DNA of 64,000 nt from an uncultured Opitutales bacterium (GTDB lineage: Bacteria > Verrucomicrobiota > Verrucomicrobiia > Opitutales > Intestinicryptomonadaceae). Each line of letters starts with the position of its first letter. Position 1 is the first letter of the stretch. Positions 43,070 to 51,303 of the stretch are shown here, one piece after another. The stretch covers positions 1 through 64,000 of the forward strand of contig CAKTTC010000001.1 in the NCBI GenBank assembly GCA_934613645.1. Direction: 5' to 3'. The position numbers and the translations under genes are program-made. The notes beneath the pieces are model-generated. The model did no database searches, had not been told where the DNA came from, and saw nothing but the letters and a program-made list of their open reading frames with translations.

Positions 43070-43810
43070 TTAGTCGAGGAGCGAGTCGTCGATATTTTCG
43101 TTCGAGTATACGTTCTGAACGTCGTCGAGGTCTTCGAGGGCGTCGGTGAGCTTGATGATTTTCTTTGCCAAGTCGGGGTCGGTAATGTCTGTTTCCGAGT
43201 TGGGAATCCAAGCCAAGTCGGCTTCGTCGGGCTGGATACCCGCCTTGTCGAGGGCGTCGCCGACGGCGGTGAAAGCCGCAACGGGGCAGAGGATTTCGAA
43301 GTGGTCGCCGTTGTTGATGATGTCTTCCGCGCCCGCGTCGAGAACAACGTCCATGAGGGCGTCTTCCGTTGTTTTGTCGGCACTTACAATGAACTGACCC
43401 TGTTTTGTAAAGTTGAACTGCAACGCTCCGGGGGCTGCGAGGTTGCCGCCGTTCTTTGTGAACGTGCTGCGGACATCACTTGCGGCGCGGTTTTTGTTGT
43501 CGGTCGTAACTTCTACAATTATGCCGATACCGCCTGGGCCATAACCTTCGTAGAGCAACTGTTCGTAAATAACACCCGGAATTTCGCCCGTGCCTTTTTT
43601 GATGGCTCTATCGACGTTATCGGCGGGCATATTAGCCGCCTTTGCCTTTTGGATAAGCATGCGAAGGCGGGCGTTGGTAGTTGGGTCTCCGCCGCCGTCT
43701 TTGGCTGCGAGAGTCAAGTCCTTGCTTATCGCGCTGAAGATTTTACCTCTTTTGGCGTCGATAGCGGCCTTGTGTCTTTTGGTTGTGGCCCATTTACTGT
43801 GTCCTGACAT
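43070..43810 (-). CDS. YebC/PmpR-family protein
   Basis: 246 residues with AGGAGA before the ATG. The family start MSGHSKWATTKRHKAAIDAKRGK is almost canonical; YEGYGPGGIGIIVEVTTDNKNR and the acidic C-terminal ALEDLDDVQNVYSNE are typical. Family members bind DNA as regulators, and some ease ribosome stalling at proline-rich runs. Located 76 bases downstream of yidC and possibly read from its transcript. Confidence 0.96.
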   Translation of the reverse strand: MSGHSKWATTKRHKAAIDAKRGKIFSAISKDLTLAAKDGGGDPTTNARLRMLIQKAKAANMPADNVDRAIKKGTGEIPGVIYEQLLYEGYGPGGIGIIVEVTTDNKNRAASDVRSTFTKNGGNLAAPGALQFNFTKQGQFIVSADKTTEDALMDVVLDAGAEDIINNGDHFEILCPVAAFTAVGDALDKAGIQPDEADLAWIPNSETDITDPDLAKKIIKLTDALEDLDDVQNVYSNENIDDSLLD

Positions 43811-43886
43811 TGTTTTATTCTCCTATTGTTTTTAAGAATTGTGTGGAAATGTTGCCGTTTACTTCGAAAAAGTCAATATTTTCGTT

Positions 43887-45851
43887 TTATCTGCGCTTAG
43901 ATTTTGTCGAGCGTCCGCCTGGGTTCTTTTTGCGCTCGGGCTGGTTCATTGCGGCTTGGCGGCGCGCCTTGAGGGCGTCTTCGCGGGCAATGCGCAGGCG
44001 TTCGCGAAGGGGGAGCTTGTCGAACTCGGGCCCGCGCGCCTGTTGCTGTTGTTGCGCCTGTTCCATAGCCTGTTGCAGTCTTTGCATAAAGCCCGATTTT
44101 TCGCGCTTTTTAAGAACTACTTTGTCTTTGCCGCGGCGGATAATGACCGCCTGAACTATGCCCAGAAGGCTCTGCACAAGCCAGTAAAGCACCAAGCCCG
44201 ACGGGAACGAGTAGAAGAACACCAGCATAATTACGGGCATAAACTTGAACATCATTGCCTGCGTTTTGTCGGCGGAGGGGGTGGGGGTTAGGTGCATTTG
44301 AACCACCGTTACAAGCGCGTTTAAAAGCGGCAGAATGTGAATGGGCAGTTCGTAGTCAATCAGCGGGATTGTAATCGACGGTAGGCACGAGAGCGTGTCG
44401 GGCAGGGATAGGTCCTTTATCCAGAGGAAGTGCGCAAAGCGGATTTCGCACGAAGTCTGGAGCATATAATACAGCCCGATGAAAATCGGAATCTGAATGA
44501 AAATCGGCAGACAGCCCGCAAGCGGATTTATTCCGTATTCGGAATACATGCGCATTGTTTCCTGCTGGATTTTTTTGTTGTCGCCCTTGTATTTTTCGCG
44601 GATTTCCTTCAGCGGCTCCTGCATCTTCGCCATTCTTTGCGAAGACTTTATCTGAACCGACGTAAGCGGCCACAGGCACAGGCGCACCAACAGCGTCAAA
44701 ATGATTATCGACCAGCCCCAACCCCACACGGGAGAGACTTCGCCCACCCACGAGTGTATCCAGTTCATCAGGCGCGAAAGCGGGCGGCTGACGAATCCGA
44801 ACCAGCCGTAGTTCATGATTTCCTCCTGCTTTTCGCCCATTGAATAGAGCCTGTCAAGCTCCTTCGGGCCGACGTAATACGCGCCCTCCATCGACCATTC
44901 CGCGTCGGGAGCTATTGCGGGGACTGCAAAATTCACAAAGCCGCCGAGCGCGTTGCGCATGTATTTGTTGTCGGTTTTAACCCCCGTTTTCACGGGAATT
45001 GCCGCGCCGCCCGACGCCTGCAAGCTGACGGGCGTGAACACCGACGCAAAAAACTGGTTTTTTATGGAAGCCCACTTTGCGCTTTCGCCGATTTTCTCGA
45101 AGTCCAACGCTTTGCTTGCGCCTATGCCCAGAAAGCCCGCGCTGTCCAAGAACGCCGAAGAGCGCGAGAACTTTGTCTTGCCGTCTTCGTTGAAGAGCAC
45201 GAACGCCAGATTCGTTCCGTAGACATCGCTTTCCGTGGGCGGCACAGTGCCGAGGTAGAAGGAGATTTCTCCGAGCGAAAGCGGCTGCTTTGTGAGGTTT
45301 TTAACCGTCGTTTTTGTGAGGATTGAGTATGGCTCGTAGTTGTCTTTTTTGGAGTCCAGAAGCAGGTATTCGCGCGTGAGTTTGAATTTGGCGTCTACAA
45401 CCGTTTCATACACGACTTTCCGCGCGTCGTTGTTGCCGACGCGGTTGAACGTGGTGAGCACGGGCGCGTGCAGGGGCTTCGATACATCGCCGAAAGCCGC
45501 CGCCATTGCGGGAAGCCCGCCCGAGACGTTGTTGAAAACGTAGGGCGTTTTTTCGTCCTGATTTTTGAGGTATTTGAGCAGCTCGACGCTTTTGATTGCG
45601 CCGCCCTTGTTTGTGAAATCGACTTTTATGAAGTCGTTTTCAAGCGTTACGACACTTTCGGGCGCGTTGTCCGAGAGCGTTTTTACCGCCGCGCTCTCCG
45701 CCGCCGCGCTTACAACCGCCGTTGCGGGTTGTTTTTTAGCCTGCAACTGTCTTTGTTTCGCCAGTTCCGCCTCCTGATTGGAGTAGCTGAACATGAAGTA
45801 GAATGACGCAACTAACAGCAGAATGCCGATTGTCGTATTTTTCTTGTCCAT
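43887..45851 (-). CDS. yidC: Membrane protein insertase YidC
   Basis: 654 residues, the long diderm form. One N-terminal helix (TTIGILLLVASFYFMFSYS), a large periplasmic beta-sandwich domain (about 50-380), then the five-helix 60KD_IMP core: WGWGWSIIILTLLVRLCLWP, RMAKMQEPLKEIREKYKGD, LAGCLPIFIQIPIFIGLYYM and KFMPVIMLVFFYSFPSGLVLYW. The C-terminus is long and basic with a Gln-rich stretch (MEQAQQQQQARG), which can contact the ribosome. It inserts membrane proteins with or without SecYEG. Part of the rpmH-rnpA-yidD-yidC operon. Confidence 0.97.
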   Translation of the reverse strand: MDKKNTTIGILLLVASFYFMFSYSNQEAELAKQRQLQAKKQPATAVVSAAAESAAVKTLSDNAPESVVTLENDFIKVDFTNKGGAIKSVELLKYLKNQDEKTPYVFNNVSGGLPAMAAAFGDVSKPLHAPVLTTFNRVGNNDARKVVYETVVDAKFKLTREYLLLDSKKDNYEPYSILTKTTVKNLTKQPLSLGEISFYLGTVPPTESDVYGTNLAFVLFNEDGKTKFSRSSAFLDSAGFLGIGASKALDFEKIGESAKWASIKNQFFASVFTPVSLQASGGAAIPVKTGVKTDNKYMRNALGGFVNFAVPAIAPDAEWSMEGAYYVGPKELDRLYSMGEKQEEIMNYGWFGFVSRPLSRLMNWIHSWVGEVSPVWGWGWSIIILTLLVRLCLWPLTSVQIKSSQRMAKMQEPLKEIREKYKGDNKKIQQETMRMYSEYGINPLAGCLPIFIQIPIFIGLYYMLQTSCEIRFAHFLWIKDLSLPDTLSCLPSITIPLIDYELPIHILPLLNALVTVVQMHLTPTPSADKTQAMMFKFMPVIMLVFFYSFPSGLVLYWLVQSLLGIVQAVIIRRGKDKVVLKKREKSGFMQRLQQAMEQAQQQQQARGPEFDKLPLRERLRIAREDALKARRQAAMNQPERKKNPGGRSTKSKRR

Positions 45852-45861
45852 AAAAAATCCT

Positions 45862-46206
45862 CTATTTTAAGGGCGTTTTATTATCGAAATCTCCGAACTC
45901 GTCAATACTGTTTTGAGAAAATAGTTTGGCGAGGGAGAATTTTTTGGGCGGGTAGTCAAGCCCGCCTTTTGAAAACGGATTGCAGCGCAGAATTCGACAC
46001 GCACCCATAAGGCAGCCCTTGAGCGCGCCGTGGTGGACTATGCACAAAAACGTATATTCCGAGCACGTCGGAAAAAACCTGCACCCGCCGCCCAACAGAT
46101 GGAGAGCTGGCGAAATTGCCGCCTTGTAAAAACGAATTAAAAGGCAGCAAAACTTTGCCGCCAAAGAAAGGTTTTTTGTTTCGCCGTTTTTATTGCCGCG
46201 TTTCAT
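45862..46206 (-). CDS. yidD: Membrane protein insertion efficiency factor YidD
   Basis: 114 residues from ATG 46206. The family core LLIRFYKAAISPAL, CRFFPTCSEYTFLCIVHHGA and GCRILRCNPF-like ACRILRCNPFSKGGLDYPP is intact. The start overlaps the rnpA end by 17 bases and yidC follows after 10 bases, the conserved order. It is a small amphipathic membrane-associated protein that helps YidC. The C-terminal 20 residues are a lineage-specific tail. Confidence 0.95.
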   Translation of the reverse strand: MKRGNKNGETKNLSLAAKFCCLLIRFYKAAISPALHLLGGGCRFFPTCSEYTFLCIVHHGALKGCLMGACRILRCNPFSKGGLDYPPKKFSLAKLFSQNSIDEFGDFDNKTPLK

Positions 46207-46543
46207 ATTTTGCGGAAAGTTCGGCGGCAGCCTTTCTGAATTTGAGTTCGAGCGTTTGGTAGTCGAACTTGACGTAGCCGCGGCGGACGAAAACAAGAAT
46301 GTCCACGTTTTTGGAAAAATCCGCCCGCGCGCTTCTGAAAATTGCCCTGAATCTGCGGCGGGCGAGGTTGCGTTCAACCGCGCACCCCACGCGCTTGCTT
46401 GTAATTACCGCAACGCGCGAATATTTCAGGTTGTTGGGATACAAATAAAATACGAAGGCGGAACAATCGGCCTTCGTAGAATTCTTTTTTAAAAATTCAA
46501 AATCCCTCGCCAGACGCACTCTGTTTTTCTTGTCGAAGTGCAT
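46190..46543 (-). CDS. rnpA: Ribonuclease P protein component
   Basis: 117 residues from ATG 46543, a usual size. RLARDFEFLKKNSTKAD, SRVAVITSKRVGCAVERNLARRRFRAIFR (the RNR motif) and DILVFVRRGY are diagnostic. It binds RNase P RNA and pre-tRNA leader. It lies 14 bases after rpmH. Confidence 0.95.
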   Translation of the reverse strand: MHFDKKNRVRLARDFEFLKKNSTKADCSAFVFYLYPNNLKYSRVAVITSKRVGCAVERNLARRRFRAIFRSARADFSKNVDILVFVRRGYVKFDYQTLELKFRKAAAELSAKYETRQ

Positions 46544-46557
46544 TTGCGCGGCGGAGA

Positions 46558-46695
46558 CTATTTTGTAACCAAACGCTTGCGACCCTTTTGTCTGCGGGCG
46601 TTTATGACCGAGCGGCCGCTCGGGGTTTTTGTTCTGGCGCGCCAACCGCAACGACGCGCGCGCTTCAATTTGGAAGGACTGTATGTAGGATTCAT
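46558..46695 (-). CDS. rpmH: 50S ribosomal protein L34
   Basis: 45 residues, found by reading the minus strand directly because the gene is short. It begins MNPTYSPSKLKRARRCGWRA and ends RRQKGRKRLVTK, close to the L34 consensus (KRKRxHGFRxRMxTxxGRxVLxxRRxKGRxxL). The Cys-Gly-Trp replaces the usual His-Gly-Phe. It leads the rnpA-yidD-yidC operon. No dnaA or DnaA-box cluster is next to it here. Confidence 0.93.
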   Translation of the reverse strand: MNPTYSPSKLKRARRCGWRARTKTPSGRSVINARRQKGRKRLVTK

Positions 46696-46740
46696 TATCG
46701 TTTCTCTGTTATCTTGTGAATAAAATGTTAATAAAGTAAG

Positions 46741-46771
46741 AGTATTGAATGTATTTTTGTTTCTTTGTCAA
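46741..46771 (-). promoter_or_regulatory. Possible promoter of the rpmH operon
   Basis: On the minus strand TTGACA (46771-46766) is followed after 19 bases by AATACT (46746-46741), in an AT-rich stretch about 45 bases before rpmH. The spacer is long. Confidence 0.3.
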
Positions 46772-46789
46772 ACAGAATTTTTCAAAAAT

Positions 46790-47485
46790 TTAAAACAGCA
46801 GCGCAATCAGCACCGCCGAAAATACCGCCGAAAGAATCAGCACAAGCGCCCCCGCCGCCGCCTGCGTCTGGCTTTTTTCGAGGCATTTCGCCGTTCCTAT
46901 AACGTGGCTTGTAGCCCCTATCGCCAAGCCTATCGACAGGTCGTTTTTTATTTTGAGCCGCCCGAGTATTGCGTGCCCGCAGAACGCGCCCAGAACCCCC
47001 GTGATGCAGACGGCGCAAACGGCAATTCCCTCTATGCCGCGCGTCATTTTCGTGATTTCGATTGCAACGGGGGTTGTCACGCACTTGGCGAGAATCGACC
47101 TTATAAGTTTTTCGTCGATATTGCACAGAACGCAGATTGCGTAAATCGACGCCACGCTCACCACCGCCGAAATTACCGTTGCCGCCGCCACTTCGGGCAG
47201 GTTGCGCATAATCTCCCTGCGGCTTTTGTAAAGCGGAATGGCGAGGGCGACCGTTGCGGGGTAGAGAAACCACGTTATGTAGTCGCCGCCTTTTTTGTAG
47301 GTGTCGAAATTGCCGCCGCACAGCTCTATTACTATAACCGCCAATACCGACGCCAGATAAATGCTGAAGATTTTGGGCAACTTAAGCGTGTTTTTTGTCG
47401 CGTTTAAAAACAGAACCGACACCGCGCTGAGCGCGAGCGTAATGGCAGTCCAAAACAGCGGATACTCCAAAATTTTACCTGCCAT
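46790..47485 (-). CDS. lrgB: LrgB/CidB-family membrane protein
   Basis: 231 residues from ATG 47485. Multiple helices and the family core LKLPKIFSIYLASVLAVI, FLYPATVALAIPLYK, LAKCVTTPVAIEI and GLAIGATSHVIGTAK are clear. LrgAB-type pairs modulate murein hydrolase export or move small metabolites such as glycolate or pyruvate. The start overlaps the lrgA-like gene by 11 bases, so the two are coupled. No LytSR regulator is present. Confidence 0.92.
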   Translation of the reverse strand: MAGKILEYPLFWTAITLALSAVSVLFLNATKNTLKLPKIFSIYLASVLAVIVIELCGGNFDTYKKGGDYITWFLYPATVALAIPLYKSRREIMRNLPEVAAATVISAVVSVASIYAICVLCNIDEKLIRSILAKCVTTPVAIEITKMTRGIEGIAVCAVCITGVLGAFCGHAILGRLKIKNDLSIGLAIGATSHVIGTAKCLEKSQTQAAAGALVLILSAVFSAVLIALLF

Positions 47486-47870
47486 TTTCGGCCTTTCTTT
47501 TTGCGCGGAATTCGTGCAGTTTTTCAACCGCCACGGAAGTCGCCGAAAGCGTCAGAACCGCGCTTATTACGAGACCGCCGAGAATCGCCGCAACGTTTCC
47601 CTTCAGGACATCGTAGCTTTGCGGCAGAAGAGCCAGCAGCGGCACGAACAGGAAAATCATATACTTCATCAGCAGTTCGCCCGCGGGCTCTACCACCCAC
47701 AGCGGAATTATTTTAAGCGAAAGCAGCGCAAACAGCGCAAGCATTGCAATCAGCGACGACGGAAATTTGACGGAGCAGACGCCCACGATGTAGTCGCACA
47801 CAAAGAAAACAGCCAAAACAACGGCTATTCCCAAAAGCACGCGCAAAACTTTTACGAATATCGAATACAT
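47475..47870 (-). CDS. lrgA: LrgA/CidA-family holin-like membrane protein
   Basis: 131 residues from ATG 47870; a TTG at 47909 is less likely. Four helices with the family pattern FPSSLIAMLALFALLSLKII, PAGELLMKYMIFLFVPLLALL and GLVISAVLTLSATSVAVEKL. It is the small partner of lrgB. The end is basic (FRAKRKAENGR). Confidence 0.88.
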   Translation of the reverse strand: MYSIFVKVLRVLLGIAVVLAVFFVCDYIVGVCSVKFPSSLIAMLALFALLSLKIIPLWVVEPAGELLMKYMIFLFVPLLALLPQSYDVLKGNVAAILGGLVISAVLTLSATSVAVEKLHEFRAKRKAENGR

Positions 47871-47961
47871 AAAAGAGCGGTATTTTGCCGCTTCCTTCGG
47901 GGAAATCAAGCGCTTTTTTTTGCTTGAAAGACGGGCGCGGTTTTGCGATTGTTTCGGGATT

Positions 47962-48258
47962 ATGTCAGATAAACCAAGAGTAGATATAGATTACGTTGCA
48001 AAATTGGCGCGCATAGAACTTGACGAAGACCAAAAGGCGAAGTATTCGGCGCAGCTCGAACAGGTGCTCGAGTATTTCAAAAAGCTTTCAGAAGTTAACG
48101 TAGAAGGCGTGGAGCCGAGCGCGCACGCGCACCGAATTTACAACGTCTGGCGCGACGACGTTCCAACGCCCGCGATGTCGGTTGAAGACGCCCTCATGAA
48201 CGCGCCCGCCAAGCGCGAAAACCAGATAGTTGTTCCGAAAGTCGTCGACGAGGCGTAG
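47962..48258 (+). CDS. gatC: Asp/Glu-tRNA amidotransferase subunit C
   Basis: 98 residues from ATG 47962. DIDYVAKLARIELDEDQ, LEQVLEYFKKLSEVNVEGVEP, DDVPTPAMSVEDALMNAPA and IVVPKVV match GatC end to end. It holds the GatA-GatB complex together. First gene of gatCAB, which makes Gln-tRNA or Asn-tRNA by amidation. Confidence 0.95.
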   Translation: MSDKPRVDIDYVAKLARIELDEDQKAKYSAQLEQVLEYFKKLSEVNVEGVEPSAHAHRIYNVWRDDVPTPAMSVEDALMNAPAKRENQIVVPKVVDEA

Positions 48259-48295
48259 CGCGGGGAAGGGTAATCTGCAAAATATTTTTCCAAAA

Positions 48296-49765
48296 ATGAG
48301 TCAGGAAATTTTCTACAAAACAGTGTCGGAGTTGGGCGAAATGCTCGACGCAAAACGCGTGTCGGCGGTGGAGCTTGCAAAGGCGCACATAGACAGAACA
48401 AAAGCCGTTGACGGCAAAGTAGGGGCGTTTCTTTCGTTCGACGAAGCCGAAACGCTCAAGGTCGCGGAGGAGTCGGACAAACGCCGCGCGAGGGGCGAAA
48501 CGCTCGGCGCGCTCGACGGCATTCCCGTCGGCTTGAAAGACGTAATCGCCGTGCGCGGGCAGAAACTTACCTGTGCAAGCAAAATGCTTGAAAACTACGT
48601 CAGCCCCTACACGGGAACTGCCGCGCAAAAACTGCTCGATTCGGGCGCGGTGTTCTGGGGGCGTCTTAATATGGACGAGTTCGCAATGGGCTCTTCCTGC
48701 GAAAACAGCGCGTTCAAAAAAACGTGCAACCCGTGGGACTTGGAGAGAATCCCCGGCGGAAGCAGCGGCGGTTCGGCGGCTGCTGTCGCCGCGGGCGAGT
48801 GCGTTGTGGCTCTGGGCAGCGATACGGGCGGCTCTATCCGCCAGCCCGCGTCGCTTTGCGGAATAGTCGGAATGAAGCCCACATACGGGCTTGTCAGCCG
48901 CTACGGGCTTGCGGCGTTCGCGTCTTCGCTCGACCAAATCGGGCCGTTCGCGCGCTGCGTAAAAGACGCGGCAATTCTGCTTAAGGCGATTGCGGGGCAC
49001 GACATGCTCGACTCCACAAGCGTGGGTGTCGACATTCCCGACTACGCCGCGGGGCTTGCCAAAGACTCGCTCAAGGGCAAAGTTTTGGGCGTTGCGAAAG
49101 AGTATTTTTCCGACGGTATCGACCCCGAAGTCCGCAAATCGGTTGAGGCGGCGGTCGAAACGTGCAGGGGCTTGGGCGCGGAAATCAAAGAGGTTTCGCT
49201 TCCGCATACCGACTTGGCAATTCCCGTCTACTACATCATTGCAACCGCCGAGGCATCGTCGAACTTGGCGCGCTACGACGGCGTCCGCTATACGCACCGC
49301 AGCCCGCACGCAACCGACGTAAACTCGCTCTACTTCAAAAGCCGCGCGGAGGGCTTCGGCGAAGAGGTCAAACGCCGCATAATCCTCGGCTCATACGTCC
49401 TCAGCTCGGGCTATTACGACGCATACTACCTGCGCGCGCAGAAAGTCCGCACGCTAATCCGCCGCGACTTCGAAAACGCGTTCGAATCGGTCGACGCAAT
49501 CATAACGCCGACTTCCCCCTCTACGGCGTTCAAATTCGGCGAAAAGACCGACAACCCCCTTGCAATGTATTTGAGCGACATTTGCACAATCAACGTAAAC
49601 CTTGCGGGTTTGCCCGCAATATCGCTGCCGTGCGGCTGGACTTCGCAGGGACTTCCCGTGGGCGTCCAGTTCATAGGAAAGGCTTTCGGAGAGCAGCAGC
49701 TGCTTTCGTTCGCCTACGCATACGAGTCGGCTGCGGGACTTTCAGACAAACACCCCAATTTATAA
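48296..49765 (+). CDS. gatA: Asp/Glu-tRNA amidotransferase subunit A
   Basis: 489 residues from ATG 48296. The amidase signature catalytic triad is visible: Lys in GIPVGLKDVI, the cis-Ser in PGGSSGGSAAAVAAG, and the nucleophile Ser in SDTGGSIRQPASLCG. It hydrolyses glutamine to release ammonia, which is channelled to GatB. Starts 37 bases after gatC and 4 bases before gatB. Confidence 0.97.
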   Translation: MSQEIFYKTVSELGEMLDAKRVSAVELAKAHIDRTKAVDGKVGAFLSFDEAETLKVAEESDKRRARGETLGALDGIPVGLKDVIAVRGQKLTCASKMLENYVSPYTGTAAQKLLDSGAVFWGRLNMDEFAMGSSCENSAFKKTCNPWDLERIPGGSSGGSAAAVAAGECVVALGSDTGGSIRQPASLCGIVGMKPTYGLVSRYGLAAFASSLDQIGPFARCVKDAAILLKAIAGHDMLDSTSVGVDIPDYAAGLAKDSLKGKVLGVAKEYFSDGIDPEVRKSVEAAVETCRGLGAEIKEVSLPHTDLAIPVYYIIATAEASSNLARYDGVRYTHRSPHATDVNSLYFKSRAEGFGEEVKRRIILGSYVLSSGYYDAYYLRAQKVRTLIRRDFENAFESVDAIITPTSPSTAFKFGEKTDNPLAMYLSDICTINVNLAGLPAISLPCGWTSQGLPVGVQFIGKAFGEQQLLSFAYAYESAAGLSDKHPNL

Positions 49766-49769
49766 GAGT

Positions 49770-51302
49770 ATGGAATACGAAGCAGTAATAGGGCTTGAAA
49801 CCCACATTCAGCTCAAAACCGAAAGCAAAATGTTCACTTCGGTGGCGTATAAGTTCGCCGAAGCCCCGAACACTCTCACCGACCCTGTCGTTTGGGCGTT
49901 GCCGGGGGTTTTGCCCGTGTTGAATTTTGCGGCAATCAGAAAGACAATACAGCTCGGGCTTATGCTCGGTTGTAAAATTCCCGAAATAACCAAGTGGGAC
50001 AGAAAAAACTATTTCTACCCCGACAGCCCCAAAAACTACCAGCTCTCTCAATACGACCAGCCCCTGTGCTTGGGCGGCGGCGTTGAAATAGAGCTTGAGG
50101 GGGCGAACGGTTCGGAAATGGGCGCGCACCGCGTTGTAAAGCTTACGCGAATCCATCTGGAGGAGGACGTGGGCAAACTAACCCACTATGCGCGCGAGTC
50201 TTTGGTTGACTACAATCGCGCGGGAACGCCCCTTATGGAGATTGTCTCCGAGCCCGATATGCATTCGGCGGACGAAGTTTTTGCGTATCTTACGTCGCTT
50301 AAAAATACGGTTTCGTTTGCGGGGCTTTCCGACTGCGATATGGAAAAGGGGCAAATGCGCTGCGACGTAAACGTGTCGCTTCGCCCGAAGGGTTCGGACA
50401 AGCTCGGCGTGAAAGTCGAGATGAAAAACATCAACTCAACCTCGAACGTCCGCAACTGCATAAACCACGAAATCAAACGCCAGCGCGAGTGCCTCGAAAA
50501 CGGCGTTGCAATTGTTCAGGAAACGCGCCGTTGGGACGCCGCCCTCGGCGTGACCCAGCCCATGCGCAACAAGGAGGACGCCCACGACTACCGCTACTTC
50601 CCCGAGCCCGACCTCATGCCCGTTAAAATTACGACAGAGTTGCTCGACTCAATCCGCGCGGAGCTTGTCGAAATGCCGTTCGACCGCCAGCGCAGATATA
50701 TGAAAGACTACGGGTTGCCGTATTCAATAACTTCCGTTGTCTGCCACGATAAAGAACTGTGCGCGTATTTCGAAAAGTCGCTTTCGGCGTATTCAAAAAA
50801 TCCGAAGGCAACCGCAAATATGCTTGTAAACGACCTCATGCGCGAAGTCTCCGCGGCGGCTTCGGCGGAATCGGCGGACGGGGAAAGCGGCTTCGGCGCG
50901 GACGAAGACTTCGGCGAAGAACACGCGGCAAAATCGGTGGAGCACGGCAAACATCTGGACAGCTGCAAGCTCACTCCCGAGAACCTCGCGGGGCTTGTCA
51001 AAATAATCGACGACGGCGCAATTTCAAAACAGATAGCCAAGGAAGTGTTTGTCGAAATGTTCAATACGGGCAAAACCGCGGAGGCAATCGTCAAGGAAAA
51101 GGGACTTGCCCAGAACAGCGATTCGGGCGAGCTTGAAAAATTCTGCCAAGCGGCAATCGACGCCAACCCGAAGGCCGTCGGAGAGTTCAAGGCGGGCAAC
51201 GAAAAGGCAATAAACGCGCTTATCGGCCCAGTTATGAAAGCGTCGAAGGGCAAGGCAAATCCCGCAATGCTCTTGGGCATTCTCAAAAAACTAATCAAGT
51301 AG
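49770..51302 (+). CDS. gatB: Asp/Glu-tRNA amidotransferase subunit B
   Basis: 510 residues. VIGLETHIQLKTESKMF, PGVLPVLN, KNYFYPDSPKNYQLSQYDQP, RIHLEEDVGKLTH, DYNRAGTPLMEIVSEPD and VEMKNINSTSNVRN are canonical kinase-domain motifs. The C-terminal YqeY-like tail domain ends KGKANPAMLLGILKKLI. An acidic Ala/Ser/Glu/Gly-rich insert of about 35 residues (about 360-395) sits between the helical and tail domains and is not usual. It activates the misacylated tRNA and transfers ammonia. Confidence 0.97.
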   Translation: MEYEAVIGLETHIQLKTESKMFTSVAYKFAEAPNTLTDPVVWALPGVLPVLNFAAIRKTIQLGLMLGCKIPEITKWDRKNYFYPDSPKNYQLSQYDQPLCLGGGVEIELEGANGSEMGAHRVVKLTRIHLEEDVGKLTHYARESLVDYNRAGTPLMEIVSEPDMHSADEVFAYLTSLKNTVSFAGLSDCDMEKGQMRCDVNVSLRPKGSDKLGVKVEMKNINSTSNVRNCINHEIKRQRECLENGVAIVQETRRWDAALGVTQPMRNKEDAHDYRYFPEPDLMPVKITTELLDSIRAELVEMPFDRQRRYMKDYGLPYSITSVVCHDKELCAYFEKSLSAYSKNPKATANMLVNDLMREVSAAASAESADGESGFGADEDFGEEHAAKSVEHGKHLDSCKLTPENLAGLVKIIDDGAISKQIAKEVFVEMFNTGKTAEAIVKEKGLAQNSDSGELEKFCQAAIDANPKAVGEFKAGNEKAINALIGPVMKASKGKANPAMLLGILKKLIK

Positions 51303-51303
51303 T

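Noticed and set aside
46696..46789. Replication origin next to rpmH
   Set aside because: No cluster of TTATCCACA-type DnaA boxes and no dnaA gene; lrgB follows instead.
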